Source: Pseudomonadota bacterium (GTDB lineage Bacteria > Myxococcota_A > UBA9160 > JADFDR01). From it: a stretch of 55,766 nucleotides of DNA. The notes beneath the pieces are model-generated. The model was given only the letters and a program-made list of their open reading frames with translations. It was not told the DNA's origin and made no database searches. The position numbers were made by a program, and so were the translations under genes. The stretch spans positions 1-55,766 of the forward strand of contig PIVT01000019.1 of assembly GCA_003353845.1 (NCBI GenBank), in the 5' to 3' direction. Of this stretch, positions 26,548-35,165 are shown one piece after another. Each line of letters starts with the position of its first letter. The stretch's first letter is position 1.

Positions 26548-28842
26548 TCAGCGCCCGGCAGGGAAACGGACACACACCGCAAAACCACCTTGATCGCAGT
26601 TCTCCGCCGACACCGATGCCCCCATTTTCTCTGCCAAACCCTTCACCAAGGCCAAGCCGATGCCCGTGCCTTTACTCTTGCGTGTCAACTCGCTCTCACC
26701 GCGATAAAAGGCATCGAAAATATAGGGGCGATGTTCTCGCGAGATACCAGGACCAAAATCACGCACTGTCACATCCACCCCCTCTCCACGGGACTGGCAG
26801 TGCACTTCCACCACTTTTCGATCGGCCTCGGCAGCGTATTTCAACGAGTTGTCCACCAGATTAAATAGAATCTGCGCCAGGGCATCTCGCTCGTATTGCA
26901 CCGAGGGCAGATCCTTTTCCACATGGCAGGTGAGAGCAAAACCCTGGTCTTTGGCATGTGTCGCAAGTATGCGCGTCACATCTTCAACGACACTGCCCAT
27001 GGAACCCGAGATCATGTCCAGCTCTCGTTCGCCGTGCTCCATTTTTGAAAATTCAAGCACGTTATTGATGAGTCGAGTCAGCCGTTCGGCTTCAGTGGTA
27101 ATGGTCGAGTAGTACTCGTCCCGCTTGTCTTCATGGGTCACCATTCCATCCCGTAACATCTCACCGTACATGCGAATGGCCGTGAGTGGTGTTTTCAGCT
27201 CGTGGGATACAGCGGCCGCAAAATTGCTGCGACGCTCTGCAAAATGCACAGCGACAGCCACCATTCGATAAACGGCCCACAATCCAAACGTCGCCACCAC
27301 AATCAACAAAGCTGCAATGGAATAGATATAAGCCGCCCCACCCCCATCGGGTAAGGGCGCCAGACTCAAACGCGCGGTCAACTCTTCGAAGGGTTCCCCA
27401 AAACGGTGTTGATAGATGAAACGTTTCTGCTCCAGGCTACTGGAGGCGAAGCCGTCGTCCCTGCTGGCATCCAAGGTTCCGAAATCGAGTTCGATGAATT
27501 CAGCCAAGTCCCCCTGCCCCAGCACACGTTCCTGGAGCCAACGTGCCAGGGCCGGCAAATTCACCAAAAGGCCCTGCTGAACGACCGAAGCGCCCTCGCG
27601 CAAGCTAGTGCGATAGAGAAGCAGATGTTTTCCATCCACCAAGGCGCTGGCCATGGGCGAAGGGCCCAGATTGCTTTTGTCTGTCAGAGGCTCAAAGCGC
27701 TTACGTCTCGGTGCCGGGCTTGCCGCAGCGACCTTCGCCGGGGTTGCCCTCGCCGCCGCGGGATGGAACTCATCTGTAGCAGGCGCGTAGTCGGATGACC
27801 GGGCCTCGGCGGAGGACTTTCCTTCCGCCAAGCGATCGCTGTCCTCTTCATCGGCCCGCATTTTCCACTTGAAGTCCTTTCCACCCTCGGTCTCGGTCTC
27901 GGCCTCTTCAGGTTTCGAGACATAGCCAAGTGCGCGAAGTTGGCCGAGTTGCATTTCATCCCGCTCAACCGTTCCATCTTCAGCCTCCTCAGCCTCATCA
28001 AAAGCCACGCTCTCGGGAGCCTTGGGTTTATTCTTCTGCGCGGCCTGCCCGACCAGAGTTTCTTTCAATGGGCTTTCGGACGCGACTTCATCGCCGAAGG
28101 CCTCCTCTTCAGCCAGTTCTTGCTGACCTGAAGTGTCGTAACGTCGCTCGCGGCTCTTGGCGCCGACATTCAAGGCTTGCACTAATTCCGAATAAGCGGG
28201 GCGACTCTTCTTGGAGAGTTGATCTAACTCCGAGTCCTCCTTGGCCACTTCTCGGCGATCTGTGATCAAGGTAAGTTTCTGTACGGTTTTGGTGGTTCCA
28301 GGCACCTGCTCTTCTTCTGTGGAAGCCTCTTGCCCCTTGGCCTTCTCCTGCTTCCGCGAGTCTTGGGCAGCATTGCTGCGACCCGCCGCCAGCATCACGC
28401 CCTCCCGTATTTTTCCGTCCATGGACAATTGGCGACTCACGCGAGATCGCACAACGGCCTGACGAATCTCCAACACGACCTTTGTCACCTCAGAAGACGT
28501 TTCATCGTCCTTCCCCTCAAGGGCATAGGGCGTCGACAATATCCCCTCGGCATCGAGTTGGAAGTGGCCAATGATGAAGCCTGTAGTTGGTAATTCCGCC
28601 AATGGCGAAGGCGCACCGGTTTTCAAGACGGGGCTGTACTGATCCACGGCGCGCCCTTCTTCCACTCGAAGAAACTCACTCAAGACCCGTTCAAGCTCAT
28701 CAAAAACACGAGAGGCGACGATCTCATGACGCATTTCGCGCTCCAGATTCAAGCTCTGCAAGGTTCGATTCAACAGGAGTCCGAGAGGAAGCAACAACAA
28801 CAGGGCCAGGAGAGCAAAACCGATGCGTATTCGACCAATCAT
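26548..28842 (-). CDS. Membrane sensor histidine kinase with very long extracytoplasmic region
   Basis: 764 residues. TM1 is at about 8-25 and TM2 at about 505-524, so some 480 residues lie in the periplasm. HisKA has the phospho-acceptor His547 in SHELKTPLTAIRMYGEM; HATPase_c shows NLVDNSLKYA, DFGPGI and GTGIGLALVKGL. There is no recognisable HAMP domain. The sensor part is unusual: residues about 150-390 are acidic, low in hydrophobics and probably disordered, and include LRALGYVSKPEEAE at 302-315. A more folded stretch follows at 390-500. It lies 6 bases downstream of the response regulator and shares its transcript. The pair is divergent from the VWA/PspA-like operon and probably regulates it in response to envelope stress (inferred). 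Confidence 0.9.
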   Translation of the reverse strand: MIGRIRIGFALLALLLLLPLGLLLNRTLQSLNLEREMRHEIVASRVFDELERVLSEFLRVEEGRAVDQYSPVLKTGAPSPLAELPTTGFIIGHFQLDAEGILSTPYALEGKDDETSSEVTKVVLEIRQAVVRSRVSRQLSMDGKIREGVMLAAGRSNAAQDSRKQEKAKGQEASTEEEQVPGTTKTVQKLTLITDRREVAKEDSELDQLSKKSRPAYSELVQALNVGAKSRERRYDTSGQQELAEEEAFGDEVASESPLKETLVGQAAQKNKPKAPESVAFDEAEEAEDGTVERDEMQLGQLRALGYVSKPEEAETETEGGKDFKWKMRADEEDSDRLAEGKSSAEARSSDYAPATDEFHPAAARATPAKVAAASPAPRRKRFEPLTDKSNLGPSPMASALVDGKHLLLYRTSLREGASVVQQGLLVNLPALARWLQERVLGQGDLAEFIELDFGTLDASRDDGFASSSLEQKRFIYQHRFGEPFEELTARLSLAPLPDGGGAAYIYSIAALLIVVATFGLWAVYRMVAVAVHFAERRSNFAAAVSHELKTPLTAIRMYGEMLRDGMVTHEDKRDEYYSTITTEAERLTRLINNVLEFSKMEHGERELDMISGSMGSVVEDVTRILATHAKDQGFALTCHVEKDLPSVQYERDALAQILFNLVDNSLKYAAEADRKVVEVHCQSRGEGVDVTVRDFGPGISREHRPYIFDAFYRGESELTRKSKGTGIGLALVKGLAEKMGASVSAENCDQGGFAVCVRFPAGR

Positions 28843-28848
28843 CGTCCG

Positions 28849-29547
28849 CTACTCCGCAAACCGATAACCGGCACCACGCACGGTTTCGATGAGTTGCGTT
28901 TCATCGTGGTTCAGTTTCTTACGAAGTTTGGCCAACTGCATATCCACGGTTCGCGTCTCGATGCGATCGGGATCTGGGACCTCCCAGATCTCTTGAAGCA
29001 ACATGCGGCGGCTCACGATGCGGCCTTGTTCGCGCAAAAACAAAGCCAGGATGGAAACCTCGCGGGCTGACAACTCTACTTTGACCTCTCCTTTCACGGC
29101 CTCCAGATTTGCGGGGTCGATTTCCCAATCGGCAAAGCGAAAAGCCGTTTGCTCTTCACGACGCATCCTTCCCGAGCGACGCAATAAGGCCTCGACGCGC
29201 GCTACGAGTTCGGCCACTGAAAAAGGTTTCGTGACATAATCGTCCGCACCCACGCGGAAACCCGTGAGTACATCCTCCTCACTGCCGCGCGCCGTCAACA
29301 TGATGATGAGTTGATGGGGATGCTTCTGACGAATCCCCTCGCACACCTCAAATCCACTGAGGCCGGGCAACATGATATCGAGCAGAATGAGAGCAAAACG
29401 ATTCGTGAGCCCCTCGCGCAGCCCCTCCTCACCATTCTCCACTCCCAAAGGCTTATAGCCGTGATAGGCCAGGACATCGCAAAGCCCACGCCGGATGGGC
29501 TCTTCGTCCTCTACTACCAAGATTTCGATTTCTTCACGTGTAGTCAT
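28849..29547 (-). CDS. OmpR/PhoB-family response regulator
   Basis: 232 residues. The receiver domain has the acidic pair E13-D14, phospho-acceptor Asp57 (LILLDIMLPGLSG), LTARG and the conserved Lys in DDYVTKPF. The C-terminal winged-helix domain has LSAREVSILALFL, RRMLLQEIWE and the recognition helix RTVDMQLAKLRKKL. It would bind tandem sites and activate genes after phosphorylation by the neighbouring kinase. Its ATG lies only 9 bases after a GATAAT -10 box with no Shine-Dalgarno sequence. Direct repeats spaced 11 bp lie in the divergent gap and could be its own sites. Confidence 0.93.
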   Translation of the reverse strand: MTTREEIEILVVEDEEPIRRGLCDVLAYHGYKPLGVENGEEGLREGLTNRFALILLDIMLPGLSGFEVCEGIRQKHPHQLIIMLTARGSEEDVLTGFRVGADDYVTKPFSVAELVARVEALLRRSGRMRREEQTAFRFADWEIDPANLEAVKGEVKVELSAREVSILALFLREQGRIVSRRMLLQEIWEVPDPDRIETRTVDMQLAKLRKKLNHDETQLIETVRGAGYRFAE

Positions 29548-29556
29548 TGTCTATGA

Positions 29557-29600
29557 ATTATCGGCTTTTCTAGCTTTTCGCTCTGTAAAAAAAGTGTAAA
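29557..29600. promoter_or_regulatory. Response-regulator promoter with 11-bp-spaced direct repeats
   Basis: TGTAAA occurs at 29584-29589 and 29595-29600, repeating with an 11-bp period (TTTACA on the minus strand). OmpR/PhoB-type regulators bind such direct repeats. The repeats lie upstream of a minus-strand GATAAT (29562-29557) that could be the -10 box of the response-regulator gene. They are also about 110 bases upstream of the divergent VWA gene, so both operons could be controlled from here. Confidence 0.5.
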
Positions 29601-29707
29601 CAGCAGGATCTCCTCTTTACCTGCAATTTGGAGCGATTTGCGGCCCGGGCACCGAAACTAGTCCTCGCAACTCGCGCCAAACAGGCGCTCACATCGAGGA
29701 GAATAAA

Positions 29708-31222
29708 ATGCCATCCCGGACACCGCGCAATGAAAGCCACACGGCCTCCAGCCAAAGTCCTGAAACCAGCAACTCGTACTTGAGCGGGAAAATCAGTGCG
29801 GGTCTCTTCAGCATCGCCGTCCTGGTAATTGGCACCCTGCTCATCGGGGCCACTAGCCAGTTTGCTGTCGCGCACAAAAAAACCGCAGCACACAAAGATG
29901 CAGCGACACACAAAGCAACGACCTCTACATCGGGTGCAGTCACCCTGAGCACCCAGGTGGATCGCACCTCAGTCTTCAACGATGGCGACGGCATTGTTCG
30001 CATGGAACTTGTGCTCAGCGGAAAAGATGCACCCTTCTCTATGCAAGTTCTTCCCACCGATCTCGTCGTCATACTGGATCGCTCAGGTTCCATGAGCGGA
30101 GAGAAGATCGAGCAGGCTCGATCCGCAGTAAAACGCATTATCGACCAATTGGAACCCAGCGACCGTTTTGCCCTGGTTAGTTTTTCGTCCCATCCCAGCC
30201 AAGACATTTCGCTCAGCTTTGCCACGAGCCAAGCCAAACCGCACTGGCATCAAGTGGTGTCAAACATCCGCGATGGGGGCGGCACCAACATGACCAGTGC
30301 CCTGCAAACAGGAATGCGCCTTGTGGATTCCATTCGGGAACCCGGTCGCACCACGCGCACCATCTTGATCTCCGATGGACATGCCAACAATGCGGCCAAT
30401 GCCACAAATCTTTTTCGAGAACTCGCCAAAAATTCCCCCAGTGACACCTTCACTCTATCGACCATCGGTATTGGCAATGGTTTCGACGAAGTCCTGATGA
30501 ACAACCTGGCCGATATGGGCACAGGAAACTCCTATTACTTGCGAGAGTTGGCTCAACTGGATGAAATTTTAACGGACGAACTACTGACGGCCCGCGAGAC
30601 CGTCGCCAACGCCCTCACCGTGCATCTACAAACGGGAAATGGTGTTCGCGTCACAGATGCCGCAGGTTACTCCTTGGAAGAGACACTGAATGGTGTCCTG
30701 TTTCGCCCGGGTGCTCTCTTTGCCGGCCAGGAACGACGGGTTTGGGTCACCTATCAAGTCCCTCATACCAAGGCAGGAAATCACGATCTGGGAAACGTTG
30801 TCGTCGAGTTTCAGCAGGGCGGTGAACGTCACCGCGTAACCTCGAAAACACTTCCTCAGATTGCCTGTGTCGAAAAGGAGGCGGACTTCCTGGCCAGCAT
30901 CGACCGCAATGCCTGGGAACGCTCAGTTGTTGTCGACGAGTACAACCAAGTGAAACAAGACGTTGCCAAGTACCTGCGCGAAGGAAAGAAGGACAAGGCC
31001 AAGAAAGCCCTCGGCGACTTCCAAGTTCGAAACCAGCGCATGAATGAAGCCGTGAGTTCTCCTGTCGTAGCCGACGTGCTCACCGAGGCCCGGGAGCAAG
31101 AGGGAAATCTGGAACAACTCGCAGCTGACAAGGAACAGGGGTCGCTCAAGGCCCTTGGATACATCTCCAGGGATGCTCGTCGCCCTGGAGCCAAGCGCGC
31201 TCCGAGCAGTGCATCAAAGTAA
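29708..31222 (+). CDS. VWA-domain protein with signal anchor
   Basis: 504 residues, ATG behind GAGGAG. A membrane segment (about 29-49) is followed by a His/Ala/Lys-rich spacer, a small beta domain, and a von Willebrand A domain with a complete metal site: DRSGS (124-128), Thr193 in GGGTNMTS and Asp223 in ISDGHAN. The layout resembles proteins of the VIT/VWA type (inter-alpha-trypsin inhibitor-like) in bacteria. The region 390-470 is helical and charged, and the C-terminus carries LKALGYIS (480-487). It is the first gene of an operon with a PspA-like protein, a membrane protein and a second VWA protein, and it diverges from the two-component genes. A role in envelope integrity is inferred only. 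Confidence 0.83.
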   Translation: MPSRTPRNESHTASSQSPETSNSYLSGKISAGLFSIAVLVIGTLLIGATSQFAVAHKKTAAHKDAATHKATTSTSGAVTLSTQVDRTSVFNDGDGIVRMELVLSGKDAPFSMQVLPTDLVVILDRSGSMSGEKIEQARSAVKRIIDQLEPSDRFALVSFSSHPSQDISLSFATSQAKPHWHQVVSNIRDGGGTNMTSALQTGMRLVDSIREPGRTTRTILISDGHANNAANATNLFRELAKNSPSDTFTLSTIGIGNGFDEVLMNNLADMGTGNSYYLRELAQLDEILTDELLTARETVANALTVHLQTGNGVRVTDAAGYSLEETLNGVLFRPGALFAGQERRVWVTYQVPHTKAGNHDLGNVVVEFQQGGERHRVTSKTLPQIACVEKEADFLASIDRNAWERSVVVDEYNQVKQDVAKYLREGKKDKAKKALGDFQVRNQRMNEAVSSPVVADVLTEAREQEGNLEQLAADKEQGSLKALGYISRDARRPGAKRAPSSASK

Positions 31223-31278
31223 AGCGGCGGCTGATGAACAGCCCTCCATCAACGATCTGCAAAAAGAAAGGAACTCTC

Positions 31279-31833
31279 ATGAAACTCTTTAAACGCTTTA
31301 TCACACTGGCCCGAGCCGATGCACACGGTGTCATCGACTCTCTCGAAGATACAGAACTTATTTTAAAGCAATGCCTGCGCGAAGCAGAGATCGAGCTGGA
31401 TCGAAAACGAACTCGCTTTGAGTCGCTTTCCAACCAATTGGATCAGATGGAAAAGGAACGCTTGCGTCTGAGCCGAGACGTGCAGCAACTCGAGGCCGAC
31501 ATCGCATTGGCCATGAAGCAGGAGCAAGAGGAATTGGCGCGCTATTCCGTTCGACGCTTCTTGACCAAACGCAAGCAAGAAGAGGAATTGTCGCTCGCTC
31601 TCCCAGAGGAGCGGGAAAGCTACAACAACCTCGAAGTCGAAATCTCCACACAAGAAGAGGAACTGGCGCGCCTCAAAGAAAAGGTGCAGACCCATCTCGC
31701 CAGCCAGGCACAGGCACTCATTCATCCACCCGAGGCTCCCGTTTGTGAGGAAGAGATCGAACTCGAGCTCTTACGACGGCGCGGTGCCCACTCCGAGGTT
31801 GCGACACAAACCGCGCAGGAGGCCACCCGATGA
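31279..31833 (+). CDS. PspA/IM30-like coiled-coil protein
   Basis: 184 residues from ATG 31279 (AAAGAAAGGA upstream); a start at 31234 would add 15 residues and lacks a ribosome site. The N-terminus, MKLFKRFITLARADAHGVIDSLED, reads like PspA-family proteins (here seen as LFKRF, ARADAHGVID and SLED), followed by LKQCLREAEIELDRKRTR. Long amphipathic coiled coil spans about 25-140. PspA proteins bind and protect the inner membrane under stress. It is shorter than E. coli PspA (about 222). The next gene overlaps its stop by ATGA. The setting between two VWA proteins is not the classical psp operon. Confidence 0.75.
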   Translation: MKLFKRFITLARADAHGVIDSLEDTELILKQCLREAEIELDRKRTRFESLSNQLDQMEKERLRLSRDVQQLEADIALAMKQEQEELARYSVRRFLTKRKQEEELSLALPEERESYNNLEVEISTQEEELARLKEKVQTHLASQAQALIHPPEAPVCEEEIELELLRRRGAHSEVATQTAQEATR

Positions 31834-32432
31834 ATATCCTCAATAGCTTTACTCGAAACCTACTCTTCGCATTGGTCGCCGCTGGGGGTTACCCCGTTTA
31901 CGCCGCCATGTTTGTCGGCCCACTGAGCCCGCGTGCGGTTTTCATCAGCTATCTCACGCTCTGCGCCTCGGCCTACCTCTTCGGAATTGCCCGAGGACCG
32001 GCACGGGCCACGGGCGCTGCAGCCTTGTGTGTAGTGAGTGGCGCTTTCCTTTGGCTGTCGGGGTTATCGGCCATCGTCGTGGGAATGGCGCTGGCGGTCT
32101 GTATCGGTGTACTGCGCAGCGGCTTGCTGCACGCGGGGGACCCCGACGCCGATCCGCAAAACCGTCCGAGCTTTGTGCGCAGCTTTTTCATTGAAGCCTT
32201 TCTGATTCTCGGGGGCCTCACGCTCTCTCGCTTTATGCTCAACGGTGGTTTATTCCCCATTCCACTGGCCATCTGGGGATTCTTCCTGGTGCAAAGCGGC
32301 TTCTATCTCGTCGGTGGGCTCGCACAGCAACTGCGCGAAACCACAGACAAGGAAAGCGACGGCGACCGTTTCCAACAAGCCTGTCGCCAAGCCTACGCCG
32401 TCATTGAAAATTCAAATGCATCCACACGTTAG
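31830..32432 (+). CDS. Six-TM inner-membrane protein of unknown function
   Basis: 200 residues with about six hydrophobic segments (near 10-30, 35-53, 58-75, 78-97, 117-135, 139-160) and a polar C-terminus of about 35 residues. I do not recognise a named family. It starts with an ATGA overlap on the PspA-like gene, so the two are translated together, and it could be the membrane partner of that protein, a role played by PspB/PspC in the classical system. There is no visible sequence resemblance to PspB or PspC. Confidence 0.7.
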   Translation: MNILNSFTRNLLFALVAAGGYPVYAAMFVGPLSPRAVFISYLTLCASAYLFGIARGPARATGAAALCVVSGAFLWLSGLSAIVVGMALAVCIGVLRSGLLHAGDPDADPQNRPSFVRSFFIEAFLILGGLTLSRFMLNGGLFPIPLAIWGFFLVQSGFYLVGGLAQQLRETTDKESDGDRFQQACRQAYAVIENSNASTR

Positions 32433-32476
32433 CCCTCACATGGAACCCCCCACACGGAAACCCCAAGGAGAAACAG

Positions 32477-33715
32477 ATGACTTCCTCACCACGGACTTCA
32501 TTCATCCAGCGCAGCTTGCAGAGTGCAAGTACCCGAAAACTTCAGAGCAAGTTGGCTTTTCTTGCCATTCTGGTCGGGCTTACCACGCTGATCGCCCGCG
32601 CCAACTTTGCTTCACAAGTAGAACCCAAACCCATCGTGAATCCTCCCACGGTGTCGCCCATCGTAACGACCCATGCGCCGCGCATTGAAGTGGTATTCGT
32701 GTTGGATACCACAGGCTCCATGTCCGGATTGATTGAGGGCGCCAAACAGAAGGTCTGGTCCATTGCCAATCGACTGGCCAGCGGGCAACCCGCTCCCGAG
32801 ATCAAGCTCGGACTCATCGGGTACCGCGACCGAGGAGATGACTACGTCACGCGAGCCTATCCATTAAGTAAGGACATCGATGGCTTGTACGAAAACCTGA
32901 TGAGTTTCCGGGCCGACGGTGGGGGTGACACGCCCGAGTCGGTAAACCTCGCGTTACATGAGGCCGTGAGCAAAATCCAGTGGAACCCCGACGACTCGGT
33001 GTACAAGGTCATTTTCCTGGTGGGGGACGCGCCTCCACACATGGATTACCAAGACGAAGCCAGCTACAAGCAGGTCGTGAAAGCAGCGGCAGCCAAAGGC
33101 ATCATCATCAACACCGTCCAGTGCGGGAATGATTCCAACACCAGTGTCGTCTGGCGCGAGATCGCAAGCCAGGGCCGTGGGCAGTACGCCATGATCCAAC
33201 AAAATGGCGGCATGATTGCCGAGGCGACACCCATGGACGATGAGTTGTCCCTCTTAAATAAAGAACTCGCCAAAACCACTTTGGCCTACGGCAAAGCAGA
33301 AGAGAAAGAGGGACTCCGACGCAAGGTAAAAAACTCCCTGGCAGCCGCACCGGCAACCATCGCCTCTCGGCTTTCCTACCTCGACAAAACGGGAGGTTCT
33401 GTGAGTTCCGGTCGTGGGGATCTCATCGACGCATTGGAAGAGGGTGAAACCGATTTGGATTCGATAGACAAGACTGAGTTACCCGAAGAAATGCAAGCCA
33501 TGGAACTCGAGGAGCAGAAAAAGTACGTTGTGCAAAGAAGCGAAGATCGTCGTCAGGTGAAAGCCAAGATTGCGAAGCTAAGCCGGGAACGTGACGACTA
33601 CTTAAACAAAGAGGATGCGAAGCGCCGCGCTGAAGGCAAGGACGTGGGTTTTGATGGGGAGGTCTACTCCACCATTCGAGACCAGGCCGCGGCCAAGGGG
33701 ATCGTCTACGAATAA
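32477..33715 (+). CDS. VWA-domain protein, secreted or membrane-anchored
   Basis: 412 residues, ATG behind AAGGAG. A hydrophobic segment at about 24-42 is followed by a VWA domain with DTTGS (77-81), the DGGGDTPESV loop and VGDAPPH, an arrangement typical of bacterial VWA proteins of the 'vWA type A' kind with a probable metal site. After the domain the protein becomes charged and helical (about 265-400), with EEQKKYVVQRSEDRRQ-type heptads. It is the last gene of the operon. A hairpin follows 13 bases after the stop. Two VWA proteins in one operon may form a pair, but that is inference. Confidence 0.82.
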   Translation: MTSSPRTSFIQRSLQSASTRKLQSKLAFLAILVGLTTLIARANFASQVEPKPIVNPPTVSPIVTTHAPRIEVVFVLDTTGSMSGLIEGAKQKVWSIANRLASGQPAPEIKLGLIGYRDRGDDYVTRAYPLSKDIDGLYENLMSFRADGGGDTPESVNLALHEAVSKIQWNPDDSVYKVIFLVGDAPPHMDYQDEASYKQVVKAAAAKGIIINTVQCGNDSNTSVVWREIASQGRGQYAMIQQNGGMIAEATPMDDELSLLNKELAKTTLAYGKAEEKEGLRRKVKNSLAAAPATIASRLSYLDKTGGSVSSGRGDLIDALEEGETDLDSIDKTELPEEMQAMELEEQKKYVVQRSEDRRQVKAKIAKLSRERDDYLNKEDAKRRAEGKDVGFDGEVYSTIRDQAAAKGIVYE

Positions 33716-33728
33716 AACACGGCCAGAA

Positions 33729-33755
33729 GCACCGTCACCCATGAGGTGGCGGTGC
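33729..33755. terminator. Hairpin between convergent VWA and thioesterase genes
   Basis: GCACCGTCACC (33729-33739) and GGTGGCGGTGC (33745-33755) form an 11-bp stem with one T-G pair and a 5-base loop. It lies between two converging stop codons. There is no clear T-run on either side, so it may be a weak or Rho-assisted terminator. Confidence 0.5.
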
Positions 33756-33768
33756 GCAGCGCCACAGC

Positions 33769-34197
33769 TTACAAGCTCGAAAGTTTTTCTCGAAGTTCAG
33801 CAGGTGCGAGAAATAGTTTGTGTGTCTTCCTGTCGAAGCAGAGCATTCCCGCCTTGGCCAGCGCTATCTCTTTCCCGGATTCCGCATGCGTGACTCGAGA
33901 AACAACATCGCAGCCATACTTGTGAAAATCCGTGGCCGCCACTTCGATACGCAGACGATCATTGTGAAAGGCCTCGCTTCGATACACCACGGCAGAATCC
34001 GCATTGATGAGGTAGGTGCCTTCGGGCATCAGATCGGCAAGACCCACAGTTCTCATAAAACGCGTGCGCGCTTCGTTTAAAAGAGACACCAGGGAATCGT
34101 TTCCCATGTGGCCCCCTGCATTCAGATAGCTTGCATAGACTTCGAGTTCGGTTTCGAAAGGAAACGTCTCCGGCATTTTAATTTCAACGCGTGCCAT
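33769..34197 (-). CDS. Hotdog-fold acyl-CoA thioesterase (4HBT/FadM-like)
   Basis: 142 residues. The pattern FETELEVYASYLNAGGHMGNDSLVSLLNEARTRFM is that of 4-hydroxybenzoyl-CoA-type thioesterases: an N-terminal beta strand, Asn/Gly-rich turn, and the long hotdog helix. The usual catalytic Asp is replaced in this group by Asn in YLNAGGHMGN. Such enzymes hydrolyse medium- or long-chain acyl-CoA. The ATG at 34197 follows AAGAAGG. The XRE regulator gene stops 53 bases upstream on the same strand, and the two may be cotranscribed. Confidence 0.8.
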   Translation of the reverse strand: MARVEIKMPETFPFETELEVYASYLNAGGHMGNDSLVSLLNEARTRFMRTVGLADLMPEGTYLINADSAVVYRSEAFHNDRLRIEVAATDFHKYGCDVVSRVTHAESGKEIALAKAGMLCFDRKTHKLFLAPAELREKLSSL

Positions 34198-34249
34198 ACT
34201 GCCTTCTTATTATTACTGACTTCTGTCTCGAAGGATTCGAAGGGAAAGA

Positions 34250-35059
34250 CTACTCGGGTCTTTCAGCACCTGAAAAGTACTGCTTGGCAATCCGGTCATT
34301 TTCGGCATCGGCCGCATAGGTAAATGCAAGCGCGTAGCCTGAGTAAGCTCCCGCGAACCCGGCGTAAAAGACCTCCAAGGAGAAGGAAAAGTCGCCGTCC
34401 TGAAATTTCATGGTCCCGCGGAAAGGCACGGGCTTCGTCACCAAGGGATCAAGCCACTCACCCTTGATTTCTGGCATCTCGCGCAGGCGACCGATCAAAG
34501 CGGACATGGGACCGCCATCATCGGGATTCGGGAAATTGCGAAAGAATCCACGAGCCGCCGTTTCTGCAATTTCTTCCCAATTAGTAATCAACCCGCGAAT
34601 CCCATTGGGATTGAAAAGAATATTCTCCAACTGGGTCATGTCCAAATCATGTGAGGCACCGTGGGCACGCACACGGTTCATCAATTCACCCACACCACTG
34701 CTCATGGCCACAATGTTCCAGGTCGGCCCTTTGATAATGGCGGGAAGGGGCTCGTAGGCTTTCACCATTTCCTGGAAGTCTTTGACCGGGGCCTCCGTGG
34801 GTTGTGATTCCGCAATCACCTGATTCCAGTCGACAGCAAAACCCGCGGCCAAAAATAATCGGGCGCGCTCCCAATCGGGAATCTCCATGGCTTCGGCAAT
34901 GATGTTCACGGCTTCACGACTCGGTGAGGAGCGGCCTGTCTCCAGAAAACTCAAATGGCGCGTGGAAATTCCCGTCTTGTCCGACAAATCCATTTGAGTG
35001 ACACCGCGACGGTCTCTCCACAAACGCAAGAGCTGTCCAAACCGTTGTTCTTCAGCCAC
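34250..35059 (-). CDS. XRE-family regulator with MmyB-like ligand-binding domain
   Basis: 269 residues from GTG 35059, preferred because GGAGG lies 8 bases before it; a GTG at 35092 would add 11 residues. The helix-turn-helix is at about 8-60: LLRLWRDRRGVTQMDLSDKTGISTRHLSFLETG (seen as VTQMDLS, ISTRHLSFLE). The rest matches the MmyB-like domain of transcription factors: DWNQVIAESQ, PAIIKGPTWNIVAMSSGV, LENILFNPNG and IGRLREMPE. In this family the second domain binds a fatty acid-like ligand. The hotdog thioesterase gene follows, so a link with acyl-CoA metabolism is plausible. Confidence 0.87.
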   Translation of the reverse strand: MAEEQRFGQLLRLWRDRRGVTQMDLSDKTGISTRHLSFLETGRSSPSREAVNIIAEAMEIPDWERARLFLAAGFAVDWNQVIAESQPTEAPVKDFQEMVKAYEPLPAIIKGPTWNIVAMSSGVGELMNRVRAHGASHDLDMTQLENILFNPNGIRGLITNWEEIAETAARGFFRNFPNPDDGGPMSALIGRLREMPEIKGEWLDPLVTKPVPFRGTMKFQDGDFSFSLEVFYAGFAGAYSGYALAFTYAADAENDRIAKQYFSGAERPE

Positions 35060-35165
35060 CCGTTCTATCCTCCAATCATGGGGACTAACCACATACCCGT
35101 GGAATGATATGTCCTAAGCCAACTAGATACAATCTTTCCCCACGAAACTAAGCCAAGACCCTACC

